From positions 6,944,001 to 7,008,000 of the forward strand of contig JASJZH010000003.1 in assembly GCA_037178975.1 (NCBI GenBank): 64,000 nucleotides of DNA, read 5' to 3'. The stretch comes from Oscheius tipulae (Eukaryota; Nematoda; Chromadorea; Rhabditida; Rhabditidae). Positions 12,868-26,460 of the stretch are shown one piece after another. The position numbers and the translations under genes are program-made. Position 1 is the first letter of the stretch, and every line of letters begins with the position of its first letter. Under the pieces are notes generated by a model. The model was given only the letters and a program-made list of their open reading frames with translations. It had not been told where the DNA came from and ran no database searches.

Positions 12868-13657
12868 TTCGAGGCTGAAATTGATCGGGAGTTTGATGCA
12901 AGTGTATAAAGTGAGAATAATGAAAAAGCAAATAAACAATATTTTCTCGGGAATTTTACTTGAAAAACCTATCAGACGTAAGAGGAAAATTTACGTCATT
13001 AAAAAGCTGAACTTGATTGTTCAAGAAAAGTACATGTTGATAAACGTGTCTAGGAGAGACAACAATGATAAGAAATCATACGAAACGCTTTTGTTTTTGG
13101 ACCGACACCAGGCCAGACCGGACAGTAGCGAAAACACACAGAGAGAAAGTAAAAAGCAGACGGGAATGTCACGCCACACGGCAGAGGATTCCCCCCTCAA
13201 CCAATCGGCGTAGTGCAATTCTGCGTTGCAACACAAATTAAGCCGACGGGTCATGCTAAGTGACGAGCTATTAGAGTCGTATGATACTACTGTATACTTT
13301 TACAGCCCGCTTTGACATATTTTGCGGAAGAATAAGGGAAACCAGCATAAAGAGGAAGCCACGTTCGTTTTTTTTTTCGATTGCCAGTGGCTGGGACATG
13401 GTTATTCGACAGAACCTGAACCAAATGACATAAAAACGTGGATTTTCGAGAAAACAGTTAAAAAAAACTTTGGTGAAGAAATTTTAAAAAAAAAATTGAT
13501 TTGAATTGGCGCGCAAGAACAGACAGAATTTCTGACCAAATCTGCATAGTTTTCACAGTTTATTCTTTAACTAAAACTGTTGATAATATCTGAAACGTAA
13601 GAAAATCTTTGGGATGATTGCTTGAATATGACACCGGTATAAACGAGGAAAATGAGA
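12868..13657. other. Intergenic between VMP1 and SKP1-like gene
   Basis: No supportable gene. A/T-rich stretches and poly-A/T tracts around 13370 and 13465. Overlapping open frames near 12700-13250 have no domain. Confidence 0.5.
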
Positions 13658-14849
13658 TTAGTAACGACCGTTGGTGGCCCAGGCGTGTTTCTGACGAATA
13701 TCTGCCTTCTCGTCTGCGCTGAGATCATCAGGCAGCATGAACCTGAAACAGGATCCATTTTTGCTGATTTCTAGACTTACAAACTTCTCAATTGTTGAGG
13801 GGTCCTCTCCTTGATCATGTTAGCAATTTTTTGGGTACAGATCTCGATCAGATCATCGATATCGTAGTAGTTGGCCACCTAGAAGAGAATGTTCTACAAC
13901 TTTCAGCCTCTTTACTCACGTTGAGGACAACAACGAGGAGGGCGTTCTTCATGTTCATGAACTCGTTGTCCTCGTTCGTCAGCAGAACACGCTTGTCGTT
14001 GGGCGAATAGTAGGACGGCCCGGGCTTGTCGTGATTCGCAATGACCCATTCGTTGATCTTGAAATTTAAGAATTATCAGAATTCGGCCTGTCAAAGTTTC
14101 TGGACAGAAGAACGAGAGCTTGACTCGTAATATGCTGTTCTCTTCCGAAAATAAATCTTTTCAGCGACGTTCTCGAATAAGGGCAGAACTGCTCTGGCTC
14201 TTGACTAACTTCAGTGATCTACTTTCTCAAGATTTCGCCTCCAAAATCGAAGACATTGCTCCTTTTTAGACATGCTATAGCTAGTGGACATGATTACAAA
14301 TTTGGTTTAATGCTTGTCTTGTCAAAGTCTGTATCCTGCCCTCAGAAAACTGCTCAAGCTTAGGCTCTCTGCCCAGTTTATTCGTCTATTTTCAGTTTCA
14401 ATCTTCGCTTACACCCTCTCGGATAAATCAAGGAAGGTTTGTCGTTATTTCCTTTATCCAAAAGCTCTGATCTACGCGTAAGACATTTTATAACGACCTT
14501 CAGTTAGTAAGTAACCTCTTATGCAGCTAATCACCCATATCCGGTCAGGTATAAATGTTCACAACTTGCCAAAAACTGTATATACCCTATACTCACCTTC
14601 TCCAAGGCCTCTTGTGTCCCCTGCGGGCAGTCGAGCCCATCTTTCAGGCAATCTGGATCCTTTAGGTCAATTCCAGTGTTCTGAAAAAAGCAATTAACTT
14701 TTTTCTACCCAAATTGGACCCACATTGATCATATCGACGAGAACCGGCGATTTTTTCAGGATCCTTATATCCATGTCCACTTTCCCGCCATCTTTCAAGG
14801 TATGGATTGTGATATGCTTGATGGCAGCGGTTTCCAGATCCAAAGTCAT
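13658..14849 (-). CDS. SKP1-related protein (SCF ubiquitin ligase adaptor)
   Basis: Five exons join in phase: 14724-14849, 14597-14680, 13920-14057, 13781-13878, 13658-13742, giving 176 residues, the usual SKP1 size. The N-terminus has the BTB-like fold strand (KHITIHTLKDGGKVDMDI), then a linker of helix EALEKINEWVIANHD matching the SKP1 KVIEWC block, then the SKP1 dimerisation region NYYDIDDLIEICTQKIANMI and C-terminal helices TPQQLRSLFMLPDDLSADEK ending in AWATNGRY. SKP1 proteins bridge cullin-1 and F-box proteins. It is divergent: canonical SKP1 has DIKGLLDV where this has DIDDLIEI, which fits the expanded nematode skr family rather than the core gene. The 539-nt intron 14058-14596 ends in CAAG instead of CAG. 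Confidence 0.85.
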
Positions 14850-15323
14850 CTCTGAAGACTTTTTCGTAGAAAAAGCGGGAAATTATGGAGGAACACTATG
14901 AGAAAATCAAGAAAGAGTTCATCTGACCCAGCTTTCAACAGCGACGCAAGATTTCGCAACACCCCTTCCCGGAAACAAATCGATATCTATGCGCCACGTC
15001 TCATTCTATCAGTTTCCCTCTGTGGGGAAAAAAGAAAAGGAAACATTTATTCCAGAAGGTCTTAAAACAGAAATACCGGTGGTCAAAAAAGAGCACAACT
15101 TTTCAGTTCAAAAACTATAGTATCTAGGAAAAATAAAGGGATTGTGCGACTTTTTCGGGGTTTTTTTTTTTATGGAGATTGATCAGTAGGAGAACTCGAG
15201 GGCGGGGGAAAGAATTCAACAAGGAACAATGACAACATCGAGAAAACAAGAACTAACAACAAGCCTAACCTAAAATGAATTGGATGAAAGTGAACGATAC
15301 TGCGAAAAAAAAACTGAGGGAAT
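14850..15323. other. Intergenic between skr-like gene and hsp-6
   Basis: No gene seen. Contains a T tract at about 15160 and the presumed hsp-6 3' UTR. Confidence 0.5.
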
Positions 15324-18157
<2,834 letters not shown>

Positions 18158-18405
18158 TTTACTGAAAATTAGGCGATAGAGTTGAAGAAAGAACTTTAAG
18201 AAGGATTCAAGGACCTGAGACGAAATTACCACCTTCGATAATGAATAAACTGCCAAATGTAGCCTGGAGAGTGAATCAAGACGTAAAGGAGTCGTTAATG
18301 AGGCAAATTAAGAGATTTTTGGTGGAAGTGAATGGAGAAATCAAGTTTTTGGGGACGATAGCAGCTGATGCAAGAGGAACTCTGGGCCGAAGGGCGACAC
18401 ATTTT

Positions 18406-18423
18406 TTCTCGAACGTTCGCGAA
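18406..18423. promoter_or_regulatory. Heat-shock element upstream of hsp-6
   Basis: TTCTCGAACGTTCGCGAA contains four contiguous alternating HSF1 pentamers (nTTCn nGAAn nTTCn nGAAn) with perfect spacing. It lies 249 nt upstream of the hsp-6 start codon and no other gene start is closer. HSF-1 binding and heat induction are inferred. Confidence 0.75.
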
Positions 18424-18551
18424 GGGGCGGGTTTATACGTAAACGGCGGGCACGTGTCTGCTATGTGGGTTTGTGAAAGTGCTTCTGGCGTCATATTTCG
18501 ATGCTATTTCTAATGAAAGAGGCGAAAAATCAGGCCCAATAAGGTCAATTT

Positions 18552-18573
18552 GGGGGGGGGGGGGGGGGGGGGG
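18552..18573 (+). repeat. 22-nt poly-G tract
   Basis: An uninterrupted run of 22 G lies about 400 nt upstream of hsp-6. It could form a G-quadruplex; its exact length is likely unreliable in any assembly. Confidence 0.8.
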
Positions 18574-19205
18574 AAGGTAATTCACAACCACACCAACGAA
18601 AGGATAGAAATTTCACGTCTCTCGATCACTTTTTTGCCCTTTTCGACTTTTTATTTGTTCACCGTCGGAAAAACGATCTAGGGTGACCCTGTCATGGACT
18701 GATTGGTTGGAAAATTAGAAACCGGGCTAAAAAAAAGGAATAAGCACATAAAACTCGAAACTTTTAGGACCAAATGACTGGCCGCCGTTTCTCCAAAAAT
18801 TTTTCCTTTCGAGACCATTCAAAAAAAAAAGATTTTGCGCGGGAACTCACGTTTTCTCTTTTTGCAACTCTATTGCAGTTTTCTGTATCCGAAACAACTA
18901 TTCTCAGTTTTACAAAGCTCTGCAAAGTTGCTGTTCTTGATCTGTTCCACAAACGTTGCAGAACATTGGAAAGGCTGAAAATACGGTCTTCAACCTGAAA
19001 AAGCCCGTGGGAGATATGGGCTTGGTAAACTACCAAAAGATTCCACAAGCACTTTGCTCTAATTACTTGAAAGTTTTCCTTACTTTTACTTCCAAGAAAA
19101 TAAACTTTCTCTGACGCTTCTGGAAGATTACTGTAGACAAGTTGAGATGAGACTAGCGGAACACTCCCAGTTGTGACTTCCCACAAGTCGTGTCTTTTCT
19201 TAAAA

Positions 19206-19784
19206 ATGAACTGTCCAGACGATGATGCGGAAGAGATAGTCGAGGAGTATACAGGCATCATCTCTTTGCTCTCTTTCTCTCACTATTGAAAGCTCAGGTG
19301 TTTTGGCCGCTTCGACTCTGAGAACCTGCTACATCGTCTCGTCCCTCACCATCTTTTTCTTTACGGTTCTTCCCGGAATCCTGATTCTACTGGGCTACTG
19401 GGTCAAGGGGTCAGTTTGCCTTCTTCGTCACTCAACATAGCAGAAGGTTCCAGAAAATGTCAAAGTCCGGCACCGTCAGTTCCGAAAGAACAGGAGATGG
19501 GTCTGCAGACTGTCCAGAAGGACTTCGAGTGGGACGACGGCGCGAATATTCCCTACGTGGCCGACATTCACGAGTATCTGAGAAGTCGCCAGCTGCCGCC
19601 GAACTATCTAGAGAACTTGCTCAAAAAGCAGAAGAACGAGGATTTGGCCGTTCGGCATTTCCCGACCACGTTGCTCGGAAAGTTTGATGCTCAGACCCAG
19701 ACGGAGACGACGATCGGCTTGTCCATTCATCAGAAAAGGCTGCCCGTGGAAAAGACTCTGCCCGGCACAGCTCGGGAAACATAG
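19206..19784 (+). CDS. Single-pass membrane protein, unknown
   Basis: Three exons (19206-19254, 19298-19409, 19454-19784) join to 163 residues. A short acidic N-terminus (MNCPDDDAEEIVEEYTG) is followed by one TM helix (IVSSLTIFFFTVLPGILILL) and a soluble tail with KDFEWDDGANIPYVADIHEY and LPPNYLENLLKKQKNEDL. I do not recognise it. The first intron needs a GC donor (CAG|GCATC); the only GT alternative destroys the TM helix. The C-terminus is uncertain: a good donor GTGAGT sits inside the stop codon (TA|GTGAGT) and the acceptor at 19838 begins with A, so splicing re-creates a TAA stop. The downstream exon nevertheless has a 40-codon open frame ending YLISVYT. Confidence 0.6.
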
Positions 19785-20027
19785 TGAGTTTCTCTGTCCC
19801 TGTTTCTCTTACAGTCACTTATCAATTGTCTTTTCAGAACGGAAAATATAAAGTCTCATACGCGCAAGACTCAAGTAGCGACCAAAGAAACGACGACGAC
19901 ATTGAGCTAATAGAAGAAACTTCCGGCCAGTCTTCGTATCTAATTTCTGTTTACACATAAAATAACAATAGTTTTCGCATGTGTCATTCATAATTACTCC
20001 GCCTGCGTCAGGAACTTCACCCCTCCT

Positions 20028-20273
20028 CTAATTAAGAGCCAAGAACACCATTGAGGCATATCGGAGATCTTTCTCTTCCAAGTGCATCGTCCTTTTCTTG
20101 ACAAATGTCCTCTCGCGCGTCAGAAGACCGGGATTAAATCGTATGTTTCTCTTCCCGTCAGACAGAATAATCCATTCCGATTTTGATGTCATTCCAGGGC
20201 TCATTCCCCGACCCAATTGGTGCATGAGCATTTTCCAGTTCACCAGATTCAAAAATTCGCGTAGGTGACGCTG
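20028..20273 (-). other. Possible terminal exon, minus strand
   Basis: A frame that opens after an acceptor TTTACAG at about 20273 encodes RHLREFLNLVNWKMLMHQLG and continues to a stop at 20028, ending YASMVFLALN. Composition is protein-like, but I found no matching upstream exon or start, and no family match. It could be a fragment of a gene whose other exons I could not see, or chance. Confidence 0.3.
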
Positions 20274-21152
20274 TAAAGTTTATTTTGTCCGTTCATACGC
20301 TAGAAGTCGTCAGTCAGAAGTCAAAGCTGAAAAAATCTTTGGCCATTTTAATTGGATGTCAGCTGCTTACAATTAGGTCCTACCGGATTGAACGTTTTCC
20401 TTATATCTATTAGTTCAATTTCAGAAGGGCTGCGTGCCATCTGGTCATTTACCGTTCCTCATTGTCGGTTTATCAGCGTTCATACCGCTAGTTACAGCCT
20501 TGCAAAAGGAAGTTGACCAGATGAAAATTTGATTCAAATTCATCTTCGGTGTAAATTGCTCCGTCTCTTAAAACTACCCTAGATCTCTTGGAGGTCAACC
20601 GATCTTATAATAGTACCCCTGAACTTCTTCCTGCTCTTTATCAAGTTATTTCCCGCTAAACTTATTGGCTAGTTGTCGACGGAATTGTCTCAACCTTGAA
20701 ATCTGAATTCTTGTATCTTTGGAATGCTCTCTCCACTCTGGACTCACATAGGGAAACCGCTGTCTCTATGTCCGCCTCACTGTCAGATCTTCTAACTTTG
20801 TCGGCAAAGACTTGGAACCAAAATGTCTCTTATTGACAGATGCTTTTAGAGAGAAGGTTCACTTCACTTTAGAATAGGCATTCCTGCCCGTTTTCAAAAG
20901 TTCCACCATTGCCAAAGTCCAAGACGATTCTCCGAAATCTGAATTTTCGACTCATGTACCGAAGGGAGTCTCCACTGCCACCCTTTGAAAAACAGCTTAA
21001 CTGAAAGAGAGACACAAACCTTACTCATCTGGATGTCCTGTATCGGAACCAGCAGTTCTCGACATTTCCGTAATTTCTTTTGGCTCTTTATATACAGTCT
21101 TGACAGTCTCTGCGTTTCTTCCCCAGTAATTTTCTGCCCCTTTCAGACGGAA
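20274..21152. other. Stretch without supportable gene
   Basis: A plus-strand frame after TTTCAG at about 20431 encodes a hydrophobic stretch (GHLPFLIVGLSAFIPLV) but has no start or partner exon. Nothing else convincing. Confidence 0.4.
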
Positions 21153-21400
21153 ATGATCTTCGTTACCCGCCTTCTACTCCTCGTCCTCTTGGTCAACATT
21201 TGTTTTGCTCACGTCTATTGGTTTGAGATGCCTAGTCCTGTGAAAGTAAGCCAGAAGTTTGACTCGCCTCACAACAAGCTTTCCAGTTCAGCGACGGCTC
21301 TGACATTCCGAGCTACGATGAGATGCTGCCAATGCAGAAACGATTCAGAGTCAAGTATGTCCGCGAACTGGCCAAACTGCCTAATCATGGAAATTGGTGA
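21153..21400 (+). CDS. Small secreted protein, possible neuropeptide-like precursor
   Basis: Two exons (21153-21245, 21287-21400) give 68 residues. The ATG lies 7 nt after a TTTCAG with no plausible upstream coding exon, a likely trans-splice site. The first exon is a signal peptide (MIFVTRLLLLVLLVNICFA). The second holds one dibasic site in PMQKRFRVKYVREL, so prohormone cleavage after KR would release an 18-residue basic peptide FRVKYVRELAKLPNHGNW. There is no C-terminal Gly for amidation, only one candidate peptide, and I know no matching family, so the neuropeptide reading is inference; a short secreted protein is equally possible. Confidence 0.6.
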
Positions 21401-21450
21401 AAGATAGAGGACATAATAAATGTTAATGTACATTTCTAAACGAAAGTCAG

Positions 21451-22343
21451 CTAGGCACTACTTTCACCGATATCATTGTTATTACTGCTGGAATCTTCAA
21501 GATCGTCGTCGCTTTGATCAGAGACAGAGGTCATCGAGAGATCTTCGTCGTCTGCGTGTTTCAGGAAACAGTAGAACATAGCAATTCCGACGGTGATGAT
21601 GATGAGGCTGTAGATAGAGACGATGACGACTAGACGCCACTTTCTGAAAGAACAGTTGATAAATGGGAGCATTGACGCAGTGACAGAGGACAGTAATAAG
21701 AAGCACGGTCAGGAAGAAACGAAGAGACAATTCAATTGAAGGAGAGTGCCAGAAATGAACAAGCAGTGAGAGAGGCAAATACGATGAGTCAAGTTTATAG
21801 AGACAGTTACAAGATGAGAGAGTTTCAAGCAGATTGTTCACGGTGACAGTGTCTGGCAAAGAAGCAGTGACAAAGACATTAAACGAGGGACAGGAACAGT
21901 AACAGAGACAGTAAGAGTCGTACTGAGTGAGAAGGACAGTTAGAGACAGAAGCAGACAATCTGACAGGAACAGGAGACAGTGAGAATGAGAGTGACAGTT
22001 CAAATTCACTTGTAGACCATGTTGAACAGTCCTTCTTCCGCCACGTAATCAATCATATCGTGAACGTGACCGAAGAGGCTGTCCCAGAAGTTTTTTCCCT
22101 CTTGACTCCTCTCGACAAGTTGTTCTTCCATCTTCGGAAGGGAAGGTATGGTCGTTGTCACAGGAGGTGCAGCCGTCCTGATGGGTGAAATCGTCTGGCC
22201 TTCCTTCGGGGTGAGACGTTCAGATTGGGCTTTCGGGGCCGAAGCATAGGGACTCTCGTAGCCGGGATCAGCTACAGCCTCCTCGTCCTCGGTAAGATTG
22301 ATGGAAAGGTAGGGAGCAGCAAGCACGAAGAGAATCACAGTAC
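21451..22343 (-). CDS. Type I membrane protein, acidic cytoplasmic tail (5' end unresolved)
   Basis: Two exons are clear: 22010-22343 and 21451-21643, joined AA|A to read FNMVYKKWRLVVIVSIYSL. The first begins after CATTTCAG with a hydrophobic run (TVILFVLAAPYLS) that may be the signal peptide, then an acidic and Pro/Thr-rich extracellular part with NLT glycosylation sequon, then GKNFWDSLFGHVHDMIDYVA. The second exon has one TM helix (LVVIVSIYSLIIITVGIAMF) and a Ser/Asp/Glu-rich tail. The initiating exon, which must end in phase 1, was not found between 22344 and 22930. The 366-nt intron is full of GACAG/GTGACAG simple sequence. Function unknown. Confidence 0.55.
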
Positions 22344-22932
22344 CTGAAATGGGGATTTCGTTGCTGAAAAGTGTCCAAACATTTCAGGAGCATGTTGCCT
22401 CGTGGGAAGAACAAGCAGATTGTGACATTCTTCCGACAAAAAACACGTTTTGACTTGTCTAGACAGATAAATCGCTTTTAAGGCAGAAATTTGAATTTCC
22501 CGCAGTAAGCGCGCGCCTCATGACTACCGTACCCCGGCAGTCCTTTAATTTTGAAGTTCTTCGTTTTCTTCAATTCCTAAATTTCTGGCCACGTTTCTGT
22601 GCATTTTCCTATTATTTTCTTAATTTTTAGTCAATTTTTTGTCCGTAAAACCCTGTTGAAACGTTTATTTGGAATTTTCCAAGCAAAATGAGCATATTTT
22701 CATCCCTGTACGACCCAAACTCTGGTCTTTGGCCCGTTTACTCTCGTTTATGAAAGAAGCATCATTTGCTCGATGTTTTTAAGATTTTAATCTGTTTTTC
22801 TACAAAATTCCCTGTAGTTCGCAGTAGGAATAGCTCAAGTTGCTTTCCATTGTCAACTTCGTTACTGCAGCCTCGACTTTTCTTTCTCATTGGGCTCTTT
22901 TTTTTTCTAATTCTGCTATATCCAGGGTTAAA
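22344..22932. other. Divergent promoter region upstream of rps-16
   Basis: A/T-rich stretch between the minus-strand membrane protein and rps-16. It should contain the start exon of the former and the rps-16 promoter; neither could be delimited. Confidence 0.4.
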
Positions 22933-23483
22933 ATGGCGGATAAAATCAAGTCCGTGCAAACTTATGGCCGCAAGAAGACAGCTACCGCTGTAGCCCACTG
23001 CAAAGCCGGACGCGGTCTCGTCAAGGTGAACGGCCGTCCCCTTGAGCACATGGAGCCTCAAATTCTCCGCCTCAAGCTTCAGGTACTGTCATTTTCGCTC
23101 TATTCACACAAATTATCACATTCAGGAGCCTCTCCTCGTTGTTGGAAAGGACCGTTTCAAGGACGTCGATATTCGTGTTCGCGTCAATGGAGGAGGACAT
23201 GTTGCCCAGATCTACGCTATCCGTCAGGCCATTGCCAAGGCCATCGTGAGTTTTCCTTTCCTTTGAGCTCGTCTGCTCTTTTTGCTTTTTTTCACCGTAG
23301 TTCATTGGTCGTTTTCAGGTTGCCTATTACCACAAATTCGTCGATGAGCAGAGCAAGCGAGAACTGAAGGAGCTCTTTGCCTCGTATGATAAGTCTCTTC
23401 TCGTCTCCGATCCCCGCCAGCGCGAATCCAAGAAGTTCGGAGGACCCGGAGCTCGTGCCCGTTACCAGAAGTCGTACCGTTAA
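22933..23483 (+). CDS. rps-16: 40S ribosomal protein S16 (uS9)
   Basis: Three exons (22933-23082, 23126-23245, 23319-23483) give 144 residues, one or two more than most S16 proteins. Conserved blocks are [74 protein letters not shown] and the universal C-terminus [15 protein letters not shown], whose last arginine contacts P-site tRNA. The start codon follows an acceptor-like CCAG by 8 nt. Codon use is strongly C-ending, as expected for a highly expressed gene. Confidence 0.98.
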
Positions 23484-23601
23484 TTGTTGGTTTTGCTATA
23501 AATTGTTAACCATTTTTTATAGAACCGTTTATTAATACATATATATCACAAAATGCTTCCTCATAACCCGCAAACAAGATCACAGACACAAATTCTGCCG
23601 C

Positions 23602-26460
23602 TCACAGCTCGAAATAGCCTCCTATTTTCCACTGCTGGCTAGCTTTGCCTTCTTCACACTTCCTGAAACTCAGGTCGCCACCCGAGTCCACGCCGTCAGC
23701 ATCAATGCAGAGCTGTCGATCGTGGTGTCTCAAATAACCTCCGCCCTAGAAATTGTTTGGGTTTTTTTGTAAATATGACTATACCTGGGGATGATCGAAG
23801 ACGACTAGCGCGTCCTCCCGGCAGAACTTAAGAATCACCTTGTAGACCCCGGCGCTGATTTGGCTCCCAATATCGACACAGGTGGCCTCTCTTCGGAACT
23901 CTCGTTTTCTTGAAATAGAGAACATCTAAAACTGTATTTATTTAGATTTCAGCTAGAAACAGACCTGACTGGAACTTCCTCCGCCCTGACAGCCAAAAAC
24001 CCCGAGATTGACAGTGCCCTTGTTTTCCAGCCGTTGCAGAGTGTCAAGGCAAAGGCCTCGCTCGCCGTAGACTTGTCCGAAGGCGTGAACGTCCTCGTCC
24101 ATGATGAACTTCTGCGGAATCACATTGTCGAGGAACCATTTGAAGGACTGGCACTTGAGGCGCTTTCGGAGAGCAAGACGAGAGGAGATGTCTCCAACTG
24201 GTTGATCCTTAATCTATGGTTGGCTCTTTCTGTTGTTTTTCTAACCTTGAGACCCATTCGGTACATGTAGTACAGCCTCTTGTAGTCATCCATCCAGACC
24301 TCGGCCAGTCGCTTGGAATTTGTTCCATGCACATCTTTGTTCCCGTTACGCCCAGTCATGTCGTAAGGATGACCGTCTCTGTAGATGTGACCGACGTGGG
24401 AGCAGGGAACAATTTCGACGGAGCCACCACACATCCACACCTGAATCATTACCTTTTTAGAGTCTGTCTGAGGCGGGTTGCAAAGGGTTTATAGTTTTGT
24501 AACTACAAACTCACTGTAAGCGTCAAGGGCTTGTTTTGTCAAGTCTGTCAACTTATGCTTCTTTTACTCGGCTCATCTTTTCCAATCCTGGTCAGTATTA
24601 TCTTAGGAGTTTGTTCATGTCTACTTGCTCCAATCTTGTTATGCCCCATAGTCATCCCTATCAATCTGTCTCTTTCCTCATAGTTGTTGAGTATCTGAAA
24701 GGGTGGTGAAGCCGTCAGCGGCTTGTTTAACAGTTAAACTCAAGGTCGGATCAAGCTGTCTCTATTTATGAAGTGTCTATAGCTATTCGTCTAATGTTGT
24801 GCCCATGTCAAACTGTCCCTATGTTCAGTCACATATCTCTGTATCCCGTCTATGTACCCTGCAAGTTAGTTCAATTACTTTCTTTAACTTATATAACTTT
24901 TCCGCAGTCCCAAGGAAGAGACGGACAATACAGACGTTACCGAGCCACCTAACGGAAACTGACATTAAAGTCTTACTGCCCAAAAACGATCGAAACGCTC
25001 ACTCTGAAGGAAATCTCGAGATTCTCTCCTCCCCAAATGTCCATTTCCTCGTCATAGGCTCCGACCTCGAAGAAGTACTCGCGATTGGCGGCAAAGAGTC
25101 CTCCAGCCATCGTCGGGGTTCGAATGTAGTCCGTGGCCGGGTTTTTCCTCCTCTCAATCTCCCTCTTCGGCATTCCTTCCATGCTATAGTGAAGCGACCA
25201 CCAGAAGCTACCGATTCCGCCCGCGGCCCCTCCGAGATAGGCCATGTTGCTGGAGCTGATGCCATCAATCGTCGGACAGACGACCGCGGTGCGTTCTTCT
25301 TGAATCCGGGCGAGAAGAGGCTCGACCCAGCCCTCGTTGGCCTCACAATGACTGTCCAGGAAGACGAGGACGTCGCCAGTTGCCTTCTTGGCGCCATAGA
25401 CTTTGGCTCTGATGAGACCAAGACGTTCTGTGGATCTATAGAGACGAACCAGTCCTCCGAATCTCTTGATGTGCTCGTCCACTTGCTTCAATTCTTCTGG
25501 AATAGGGTTTATGACAAGTAGAGAGTGATCAAGAACTAACAAGAAAAAGTGACACAGGGAGACAGGGCAGCACAGATAAGCTCACATGTATCTCAACTGT
25601 TACTGGTGGGTTAGCACCAGCGGCATGATCAGATGGCTAAACACAAACAGAGACTCGACAAGAAAGCATTCAGGCAGCGTGGTAGAGACGAAAATAGGGA
25701 GCAACGGAGTTACAGAGAGATATAAAGTCAACGTTTTGAAACAACGCGATAGACAGAGAGATAGACATATTCACAAAGAAGGTCACGGAGGAAGGTCCGG
25801 CTACCGAGACTTAACCGTTAACAGATGCATTACAGACAGGATCGGGACCAGAAACCGAAACAAGAAGAAAAGTAAAGAAGACTAACCTCTGTCACTGATA
25901 TCGTCCACAAGGATGACCTCCTTGAGAAGCCTGACCGGGGTCCTGTTGACGACCGAGTGGACAGTCCGCATGACCGACGAGAAGAACTCATTCGTGTAGA
26001 TGATAACCACAGAGACCGTTGGCAGATCCGAGACCGCAGGGTACGAAAGAGCTCGGCATTCCTTGCTCCTAGAATCCGGGATGCTTCGATCGAAAGAAAT
26101 CTTGTCACTGGCCAGCACGTTCATGAAAACTTCCTTGATCTGCTTCTGTCCTTTGGCGAGCTCTTCGCCTTTCAGGCTCACACCTTGTCCTTTCTCTCCG
26201 GGACCCTCTCTCGGCTTGGAGTAGTCGGGTATCTGAAGGAAGAGACTGTCACTGTCATTGTCACTTTTACTCACCTGATGAAATCCCTTTCCATCTCCAA
26301 TTGGAACCTCGATCAGAACCTCATCTGCCCGACTGAAGTCCTCACTAAAGCTGCCTTCCGATCCCTGCCGACTCCACGTGACGAACAGATATCCACCCAG
26401 CAGTAGAATGACCACATTCTTCAAGCGGCTCTTCTGTCGCAGGGACAATCGAACGAACAT
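23602..26460 (-). CDS. Polypeptide N-acetylgalactosaminyltransferase, copy 1
   Basis: Golgi type II enzyme that starts mucin-type O-glycans by transferring GalNAc to Ser/Thr. Seven exons join in phase: 26275-26460, 25887-26232, 25003-25496, 24246-24440, 23965-24207, 23785-23925, 23602-23745, giving 582 residues, the family length. A short basic cytoplasmic tail precedes one signal-anchor helix (NVVILLLGGYLFVTW). GT27 motifs are VVIIYTNEFFSSVMRTVHS, the metal-binding DSH in [13 protein letters not shown], the Gal/GalNAcT motif [20 protein letters not shown] and the HVGH histidines. A ricin-type lectin domain follows with CLDTLQ, VFGCQGGG, and LCIDADG / QQWKIGG. The ATG follows ATTCAG by 1 nt, a likely trans-splice site. 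The intron before 24207 ends in TAAG. The gene shares a 98-nt near-identical patch with the next copy. Confidence 0.95.
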
